Source: GH45 sp046704385
Lineage (GTDB): Bacteria; Bacteroidota; Bacteroidia; Bacteroidales; SZUA-534
Length of the DNA: 64,000 bases
NCBI GenBank assembly: GCA_046704385.1
Contig: JBJKSB010000009.1
Coordinates: 62,001-126,000 of the forward strand
Direction: 5' to 3'
Part shown: piece after piece, positions 58,256-64,000 of the stretch
How the letters are laid out: each line of letters starts with the position of its first letter
Position numbering within the stretch: position 1 is the stretch's first letter
The notes under the pieces: generated by a model
The model's input: the letters and a program-made list of their open reading frames with translations, nothing else
What the model was told of the DNA's origin: nothing
Database searches by the model: none
Program-made: the position numbers and the translations under genes

Positions 58256-59257
58256 ATGGATTTAATTGAACTTATTAAAAAGAATGCCAAGGGGCATAAT
58301 AAAACTATTGTACTCCCGGAAGGTACTGAAGAACGTACCATTAAAGCCGCTGATATTGTTTTGGAACAAGGATTGGCAAAGATTATCCTTATTGGAAATC
58401 CTGATGAAATTAACGGGTTAGTCGTTAAGCATGGATTGAAAAATATTGATAAAGCCAAAATTGTAAATCCGTTGGATCATGAAAAAAAAGAGGAGTATGT
58501 TAACACCTTGCTTGAATTGAGAAAAAGTAAAGGATTACAGAAAAGTGAGGCTGTAAAGCTTATGGAGGATCCATTATACCTGGCTGCCATGATGGTAAAA
58601 AAAGGTGAGGCGGACGGTGAGGTTGCGGGTGCCGGTAATGCTACTGGTGATGTTTTGAGACCTGCATTTCAGATAGTTAAAACCAAACCCGGTGTAAGCG
58701 TTGTTTCCGGAGCATTTTTTATGATAATGAAAGATGAAACCTGGGGAAATGAAGGTATTATGGTGTTTGCTGATTGTGCCGTACATCCTGATCCAACTGC
58801 TGCAGAACTGGCTGAAATTGCAGTTGAAACCGGAAAAACCACCAGGGCAATCGGGGGCTTTGAACCTAAGGTTGCCATGTTAAGTTTTTCAACAAAAGGA
58901 AGTGCGAAACACGAAATGGTTGATAAGGTGGTAAAGGCTACTGAATTGGCCAAACAGATGGATCCCAATTTACAAATAGACGGTGAACTACAGGCGGATG
59001 CAGCTATAATTCCGGCTATTGGGGCATCAAAAGCAAAAGGCAGCGCCATTGCCGGGCATGCTAATGTATTGGTTTTCCCAACATTGGAAACAGGAAATAT
59101 CTCATACAAACTGGTTCAGCGTTTAGCAGGGGCTGAGGCAATTGGTCCCGTATTGCAAGGCATGGCAGCACCTATTAACGATTTATCGCGGGGGTGTTCT
59201 GTTGAGGATATTGTAAGTTTAGTGGCTATTACCTGTAATCAGGCAGCATCATTGTAG
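58256..59257 (+). CDS. pta: Phosphate acetyltransferase
   Basis: The 333-residue protein is the short (class I) phosphotransacetylase, converting acetyl-CoA plus Pi to acetyl phosphate and CoA. It starts DLIELIKKNAKGHNKTIVLP and has GDVLRPAFQIVKTKPGVSV (about 127-145), FADCAVHPDPTAAELAEIA and the Pi/CoA site QVDGELQADAAI-like element (here IDGELQADAAII, about 240-251), then ANVLVFPTLETGNISYKL. Acetate kinase follows 31 bases later, forming the ATP-yielding acetate route. Confidence 0.95.
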   Translation: MDLIELIKKNAKGHNKTIVLPEGTEERTIKAADIVLEQGLAKIILIGNPDEINGLVVKHGLKNIDKAKIVNPLDHEKKEEYVNTLLELRKSKGLQKSEAVKLMEDPLYLAAMMVKKGEADGEVAGAGNATGDVLRPAFQIVKTKPGVSVVSGAFFMIMKDETWGNEGIMVFADCAVHPDPTAAELAEIAVETGKTTRAIGGFEPKVAMLSFSTKGSAKHEMVDKVVKATELAKQMDPNLQIDGELQADAAIIPAIGASKAKGSAIAGHANVLVFPTLETGNISYKLVQRLAGAEAIGPVLQGMAAPINDLSRGCSVEDIVSLVAITCNQAASL

Positions 59258-59288
59258 ATTACCAAATTATAAAATATAGAAACTTAAC

Positions 59289-60509
59289 ATGATTGTATTA
59301 GTATTAAACTGTGGCAGTTCGTCAATCAAGTACCAATTGTTTGATATGACAAATATTGAGGATACTGTAGTGAAAGCCATGGGTGCTGTTGAACGTATAG
59401 GATTGGCTGAGGGGATTTTGACACATCGACCTGAAGGTGGTGGTAAATTCAAGTTTAACTATGAAATTCCGGATCACGAGGCTGGTATTAACCTGATTCT
59501 TGATGCTTTGGTAAGTAGGGCAAATGGTGTGATTGAAGATGTTTCTGAAATTAATGCTGTGGGACACCGTGTGGTTCATGGAGGTGAATATTTTACTAAA
59601 AGTGTTTTAATTGATGAGAAAGTTAAAACAAGAATTGAAAAATTAAGTGATTTGGCACCTTTGCACAATCCGGCTCACCTGGCTGGAATTAATTCTATGG
59701 AGAATATTTTACCAGGAGTACCGCAAGTTGCTGTATTTGATACCTCATTTCATCAATCTATGCCACCGGAATCGTTTTTATATGCCATTCCTTACGAATA
59801 TTATCAGAAGCACAAGGTTCGCCGCTATGGATTTCACGGTACAAGTCATAAATATGTTGCTCAAAAAGGGTGTGATTTTTTAGGGCTCGATTTTAATAAT
59901 TCAAAAATTATTACTTGTCACCTTGGAAATGGAGCATCAATTGCTGCCATAAAAAATGGAAAATCGCAGGATACTTCGATGGGATTTACGCCGGTTGAAG
60001 GCCTGATAATGGGAACCCGGGTGGGAAACCTTGATGCAGGCGCATTGTTATATTTAATGGAAAAAGAAAATCTTGATTTAAATGGTGTTAATAATCTGAT
60101 TAATAAACGAAGCGGGATGTTAGGGATTTCAGGGATTTCGTCCGATATGCGTGATGTTGAAGAAGCTGCATGGAAAAACAAAGATGAAAGGGCGATTTTG
60201 GCTTTAAATATGTATCACCAGAGAGTAAAAAGGTATATTGGTGCATTTGCTGCTGAAATTGGAGGATGTGATGCTATTATTTTTACCGGTGGAGTAGGAG
60301 AGAATGGACCGGAAACACGGGAACAGGTTTGCCGGGAATTAGAATTTATGGGGGTTGAATTTGATAAAAAAGCCAACGAAGGAGTGCGTGGAAAATCAAC
60401 TTTATTAAGCAAACCAGATTCTAAAGTAAAAGTGGCAATAATCCCAACCAACGAGGAGAAAGTAATTGCAACTGAGACTGTTAAAATTATTGAGGCACAA
60501 AATAATTAA
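59289..60509 (+). CDS. ackA: Acetate kinase
   Basis: The 406-residue enzyme makes ATP from acetyl phosphate and ADP. It shows LNCGSSSIKYQLFDM (phosphate 1), DTSFHQSMPPESFLYAIP, RYGFHGTSHKYVAQKG, TCHLGNGASIAAIKNGKS (phosphate 2 and adenosine) and GVGENGPETREQVC (about 340). Length is typical. It is in an operon with pta, and the third and fourth genes, ptb and buk, follow on the same strand. Confidence 0.97.
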   Translation: MIVLVLNCGSSSIKYQLFDMTNIEDTVVKAMGAVERIGLAEGILTHRPEGGGKFKFNYEIPDHEAGINLILDALVSRANGVIEDVSEINAVGHRVVHGGEYFTKSVLIDEKVKTRIEKLSDLAPLHNPAHLAGINSMENILPGVPQVAVFDTSFHQSMPPESFLYAIPYEYYQKHKVRRYGFHGTSHKYVAQKGCDFLGLDFNNSKIITCHLGNGASIAAIKNGKSQDTSMGFTPVEGLIMGTRVGNLDAGALLYLMEKENLDLNGVNNLINKRSGMLGISGISSDMRDVEEAAWKNKDERAILALNMYHQRVKRYIGAFAAEIGGCDAIIFTGGVGENGPETREQVCRELEFMGVEFDKKANEGVRGKSTLLSKPDSKVKVAIIPTNEEKVIATETVKIIEAQNN

Positions 60510-60595
60510 ACCATTCCGATTTGGAGAGGTTCATTTGTGCTGCAAAACAGCCTATGTTATAAAAGCAGGTATAGTTTCTATTCAAATTCAAGTAG

Positions 60596-60603
60596 TAGAT
60601 TTG
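60596..60603 (+). promoter_or_regulatory. Candidate -7 box (TAGATTTG) for ptb
   Basis: TAGATTTGC fits TAnnTTTG 26 bases before the ptb ATG. The 120-base gap after ackA could thus carry an independent promoter. Confidence 0.4.
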
Positions 60604-60629
60604 CAGGTGAATTATAATAAATTAATATA

Positions 60630-61541
60630 ATGAATATCACTAAATTAATGCAGATGTACGAGGTTCTGAAAGGAGCCGGGAAAAAAAATCTGGTTGCCGT
60701 TTGGGCTAATGATAGTCACACTATTGGAGCTGTTAGCCAGGCTATAGATATGGGTATCGTTAATGGTACCCTGGTTGGTGATAAAAAGGAAATTGCCAAA
60801 GTATGTGCAGCCGAAAATATTAATATATCTAAGTTCAACATAAAATCTGTTGAATCAGATGTTAAAGCAGGGGAAACAGCCGTTAAAATGGTTGCCGACG
60901 GTGAGGGTGATATTTTGATGAAAGGTCTGATATCAACAGATAAGTACATGAGAGCAATACTGAATAAAGAGGCGGGATTATTGCCTCCTAAAGCTGTATT
61001 AAGCCATGTAACAGTTATCGAAAATCAGCATTATCATAAATTGATGATTGTTGGCGACGTTGCTATTATTCCTGAACCTGATTTGAGTCAAAAAATAGCT
61101 ATTGCTAATTATCTGATTCAGACTGCCCATGCCCTGGGAATACAAAAACCTAAAATGGCTGTGGTTTCAGCATCTGAACAGGTGTTGCCGGCACTGAATT
61201 CTTCCATGGAAGCTGCAATTATAGCAAAAATGGGCGACCGCGGACAAATAAAAGGTGCCCTTATTGATGGCCCTTTATCGCTTGACGCATCCATAAATAA
61301 AGAGGCTGCTGAAACCAAAGGAATTGAAAGTAAGGTAGCTGGTGATGCCGATTGTTTATTATTCCCGAACCTTGATGCCGCTAATGTATTTTATAAAATG
61401 AATTCGAAGATGAGTACGGCTGATATGGGTGCTTTTGTGGCAGGGGCCAAAGTGCCCTGTGTGCTTTCATCGCGTGGGGATTCAACACAAACCAAGTTAA
61501 ATTCAATCGCTTTATGTGCCATGCTTGCCATGCGTAAATAG
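60630..61541 (+). CDS. ptb: Phosphate butyryltransferase (phosphate acyltransferase family)
   Basis: The 303-residue protein belongs to the phosphate acetyl/butyryltransferase family: LMQMYEVLKGAGKKNLVAVW, DILMKGLISTDKYMRAILNK (about 95-114), HVTVIENQHYHKLMIVGDVA, IDGPLSLDASINKEAAETKG and DCLLFPNLDAANVFYKMNSK (about 247-266). It differs from the adjacent pta product and is followed by butyrate kinase, so it most likely converts butyryl-CoA (or branched acyl-CoA) and phosphate to an acyl phosphate. Confidence 0.92.
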   Translation: MNITKLMQMYEVLKGAGKKNLVAVWANDSHTIGAVSQAIDMGIVNGTLVGDKKEIAKVCAAENINISKFNIKSVESDVKAGETAVKMVADGEGDILMKGLISTDKYMRAILNKEAGLLPPKAVLSHVTVIENQHYHKLMIVGDVAIIPEPDLSQKIAIANYLIQTAHALGIQKPKMAVVSASEQVLPALNSSMEAAIIAKMGDRGQIKGALIDGPLSLDASINKEAAETKGIESKVAGDADCLLFPNLDAANVFYKMNSKMSTADMGAFVAGAKVPCVLSSRGDSTQTKLNSIALCAMLAMRK

Positions 61542-61676
61542 TTCTTAAAAGGTTTCGATGATTTTATTTAAATTCTGTTAAAACCTTGTGTTTTTTAATA
61601 ATGGTTGTTTGTTAAACATAATATACAAATTATTGGTTATGTTTAATGCTATTATGAATTTTGCAAAAAAAATAAA

Positions 61677-62750
61677 ATGAGCAGGATTAGTATATTGGCT
61701 ATTAACCCGGGTTCCACTTCTACCAAAATAGCCGTCTATAATAACGATAAATCAATATTTCTTAAAACAATCAGGCATAGTGTTGATGATTTGGAGAAGT
61801 TCAATAAAATTACCGACCAGTTTGAATTTCGCAAAGAGGTTATTATGAAAGAACTGGTAAATGCCGAGATATGTATCGAGGAACTAAATGCCATAGTAGG
61901 CAGAGGTGGTCTGGTCAGGCCGGTTGAAGGTGGAATTTATGAGGTAAACGACCTGATGAAGGAGGATCTCAAAAATGGAATTATGGGTGAACATGCCAGT
62001 AATTTAGGCGGTTTAATTGCCGCTAATATTGCCGAAAGCATTCCGGGAGCCCGTGCCTTTATTGCCAATCCTGTTGTTGTTGATGAATTACAGGATGTTG
62101 CCAGAATTTCAGGACATCCCGAAATCGACAGAGTATCTATTTTTCACGCGTTAAATCAAAAAGCTATTGCTCGGCAATTTGCCAAAAGCAGGGATACCAG
62201 GTATGAAGACCTTAACTTAATTGTTGCACATTTGGGTGGAGGAATCTCTGTTGGTGCCCATTATCGTGGTAAAGTAATTGATGTTAACAATGGACTTGAC
62301 GGCGATGGACCATTTTCGCCCGAACGTTCTGGTACTTTACCGGCCGGACAACTGGTAAGGCTTTGTTATAGTGGAAAATACACATACGAAGAGATGAAGA
62401 AGCAGTTAACCGGAAAAGGTGGTTTAATGGCTTATTTCGGAACAAATTCTTCATATGATATTGAAATGCGCGCCAAAGAAGGCGATGAAAAGGCCAAATT
62501 AATACAGGATGCCATGGCTTACCAAATTGGCAAAGCTATTGGTGAAATGGCTACCGTGCTTTATGGTGAAGTACATGGTATTATTATTACAGGTGGAGTG
62601 GCTCATAATAAGGAATTAATTACCTACATCCGAAATATGGTTGGTTTTATTGCTCCGGTTTTTGTGTATCCTGGTGAGGATGAAATGTCAGCGCTGGCTA
62701 TGAACGGTTTACTTGTTATGAAAGGGGAACTGGAACCTAAAGCTTACTAA
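61677..62750 (+). CDS. buk: Butyrate kinase
   Basis: The 357-residue member of the acetokinase family makes ATP from butyryl phosphate. It has LAINPGSTSTKIAVYNND, VGRGGLVRPVEGGIYEVND, GEHASNLGGLIAANIAE, FIANPVVVDELQDVARISG, AHLGGGISVGAHYRGKVID and IITGGVAHNKELITYI. The N-terminal NPGSTSTK and GGGISVGA match butyrate kinase rather than acetate kinase. It may also act on branched-chain or aryl acyl phosphates. It follows ptb after 135 bases and converges with the SDR gene. Confidence 0.95.
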   Translation: MSRISILAINPGSTSTKIAVYNNDKSIFLKTIRHSVDDLEKFNKITDQFEFRKEVIMKELVNAEICIEELNAIVGRGGLVRPVEGGIYEVNDLMKEDLKNGIMGEHASNLGGLIAANIAESIPGARAFIANPVVVDELQDVARISGHPEIDRVSIFHALNQKAIARQFAKSRDTRYEDLNLIVAHLGGGISVGAHYRGKVIDVNNGLDGDGPFSPERSGTLPAGQLVRLCYSGKYTYEEMKKQLTGKGGLMAYFGTNSSYDIEMRAKEGDEKAKLIQDAMAYQIGKAIGEMATVLYGEVHGIIITGGVAHNKELITYIRNMVGFIAPVFVYPGEDEMSALAMNGLLVMKGELEPKAY

Positions 62751-62757
62751 AATCAGG

Positions 62758-63468
62758 TTACGGAGTACTTATAGATACTGGTATTATTTTTCCGTTAAAC
62801 ATTTTGTGGCCATTTAAGGCAAATTCAGCAATGTATTCAGACATTTGTTCCGCTGTAGTGGGAGCCTCGTAACCCGGAAAAGCTTCGGCCAGCATTTTAG
62901 TGGCAACTGCACCCAATGCCAGGCAGTTGAATTTAATTTGAGTATCCTTAAACTCTTCAGCTAAACTTTCTGTAAGTATAGCAATAGCACCTTTACTTGA
63001 TGAATAAGCTGCCAATCCTGGAAATTTAATACTCCCCTGGTAACCGCCCATACTGCTTATATTTATAACATGGGCATTATCTGATTTTTTTAGCAAGGGT
63101 AAAAGGCACCTAACCAATTCAAAGGGAGCAAAAACATTGGTTTTGTAAATGCGTTCAATTTCTTCAGGCTGGGTGTTTTCGAAAGGTTTATTTATTAAGT
63201 AGCCTGCATTATTAACTATAATGTCAATATGGTCGGTTTCCTTACCCATTTCTGAAACCAAATCTTTAATTTTATCAATCTCCGAAAGATCGAAACCCAA
63301 TGGAAATAACCTGGTTTGCAAATTTATTTTTTGTGATTTGGCGGCAATTAACTGCAGGCTTTTTTCATTGCGTGCTGTTAAAAACAGGTTGTGATTTCCT
63401 TTTTCAGAAAAACGATAAATTAATTCTTTCCCAATTCCCCGGCTTGCTCCGGTAACTAAAATATTCAT
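62758..63468 (-). CDS. SDR-family oxidoreductase
   Basis: The 236-residue short-chain dehydrogenase has the NAD(P)-binding VTGASRGIGKELIYRFSE (TGxxxGxG), NNAGYLINKPFENT, the catalytic Ser in INISSMGGYQGSI and Tyr-x3-Lys in AAYSSSKGAIAIL (about residues 151-163). The substrate is unknown. It converges with buk (7 bases between stops) and is divergent from the beta-barrel gene. Confidence 0.9.
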   Translation of the reverse strand: MNILVTGASRGIGKELIYRFSEKGNHNLFLTARNEKSLQLIAAKSQKINLQTRLFPLGFDLSEIDKIKDLVSEMGKETDHIDIIVNNAGYLINKPFENTQPEEIERIYKTNVFAPFELVRCLLPLLKKSDNAHVINISSMGGYQGSIKFPGLAAYSSSKGAIAILTESLAEEFKDTQIKFNCLALGAVATKMLAEAFPGYEAPTTAEQMSEYIAEFALNGHKMFNGKIIPVSISTP

Positions 63469-63554
63469 ACTGCTACTTTGTAGTTTAATGAAAATAAAAA
63501 TAAATAAATTTGATCATACAAACTTTACTAAATTCGAATTGTTTTTCAATTAAA

Positions 63555-64000
63555 ATGAAAGTTATGTCCAGGTTTTTGATTTTTATTAGTCTTTTAATTT
63601 GTTCTCAGGTTAGCTTAGGTCAGGGAGCCATCAAAAAAACCCGAAGTTTAAGTGATAAAGTTTTTTTTGGTGGTGGCATGGGACTGCAATTCGGTACCCT
63701 GACGGCGATTGAATTTTCTCCAATGGTGGGCTATACACCGGTAAACAATCTGTACCTTGGATTGAAAGGTAAATATGAATTTTTAAAAAATAGTAACCTT
63801 GATGCTTCAACAACGATATACGGAGGGAGTTTTTTTGCTATGTATGCTTTCTACCAGTCCGTAGTTGCTTATGGTGAATTTGAAGCTTTAAATCTTGAAT
63901 CAGTTTATTTTGACCCACTACAGATTCATGGATCACGTGATAGATATTGGGCTAAAACACCATTGATAGGAGGGGGCTTCATTCAGCCTGTTGGCGAACG
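63555..64000 (+). CDS. Outer-membrane beta-barrel protein, 3' truncated by window end
   Basis: Translation from this ATG is open to the end of the window (148 codons). The product has a signal peptide, MKVMSRFLIFISLLICSQ then VSLGQ, and a mature part with alternating aromatic/glycine strands (VFFGGGMGLQFGTLTAIEF, NNLYLGLKGKYEFL, YGGSFFAMYAFYQ), the appearance of a small Bacteroidota outer-membrane barrel. It is divergent from the SDR gene. The exact family cannot be told from the part visible. Confidence 0.7.
   Translation, partial: MKVMSRFLIFISLLICSQVSLGQGAIKKTRSLSDKVFFGGGMGLQFGTLTAIEFSPMVGYTPVNNLYLGLKGKYEFLKNSNLDASTTIYGGSFFAMYAFYQSVVAYGEFEALNLESVYFDPLQIHGSRDRYWAKTPLIGGGFIQPVGE

Noticed and set aside
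58669..59109. 146-codon antisense frame inside pta
   Set aside because: A mirror of the coding strand of an unambiguous enzyme gene, with hydrophobic, Ser/Ala-rich translation typical of antisense frames.

Overview
The window looks like chromosomal DNA of a Bacteroidota species, most likely a Bacteroidales/Marinilabiliales-type anaerobe or facultative anaerobe. The signs are low GC, a TonB-dependent receptor with a carboxypeptidase-like N-terminal domain, a BatA-type two-helix protein, a DUF4159 protein, a DoxX/BT_3928-type protein, the folP-cdaA pair, ATP-dependent PEP carboxykinase, and many upstream TAnnTTTG boxes (the Bacteroidota -7 element) with few Shine-Dalgarno sequences. No rRNA, tRNA, CRISPR array, phage or transposase gene was seen.

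Bases 1-18.7 kb form a surface-polysaccharide cluster on the + strand. It holds a WbsX-like end fragment, GT2 and GT4 glycosyltransferases, acetyltransferases, three Wzy/WaaL-type membrane polymerases or ligases, two initiating phosphoglycosyltransferase domains, a PglE-type aminotransferase, one Wzx-type flippase and a FemAB/GNAT-like protein. Bases 1-14.2 kb look more AT-rich than what follows and end in a strong hairpin, as expected for an exchangeable module. Two architectures stand out: a polymerase carrying a ~270-residue insertion predicted to be extracytoplasmic (6757-8757), and a polymerase fused to an initiating sugar-phosphate transferase (11171-13072). A Wzz-like chain-length protein lies next door on the - strand, in an apparent operon with a nucleoside phosphorylase and a SirB1-type protein.

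From 19.7 to 43.7 kb the genes are mostly housekeeping: universal stress protein, SPFH protein, uvrA, an ECF sigma factor with a small partner ORF, indolepyruvate oxidoreductase iorAB, YjbQ, a TonB receptor followed by a BatA/VWA protein, RDD and DUF5684 membrane proteins, and ornithine aminotransferase. A cassette of three small secreted proteins follows (39048-40479), one resembling a lone GldM C-terminal domain and two being tandem paralogs. Then come a GT4 enzyme, DUF4159, rsmE and a YfcE-type phosphoesterase.

From 43.7 to 64 kb there is a - strand block of tmk, a DoxX-family gene, tpiA, prmA and a 1528-residue secreted protein of unknown function; folP-cdaA (c-di-AMP); plsY; pckA; xerD; and a + strand acyl-phosphate block pta-ackA-ptb-buk that makes ATP from acetyl-CoA and butyryl-type acyl-CoAs. 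An SDR gene and a truncated outer-membrane beta-barrel gene close the window.

Intergenic DNA contains a dispersed hairpin family (three copies with a shared TGGAAA..TGGAAAATTGGA arm, all at gene 3' ends) and one ~120-bp palindromic REP/MITE-like element at 36.05 kb.
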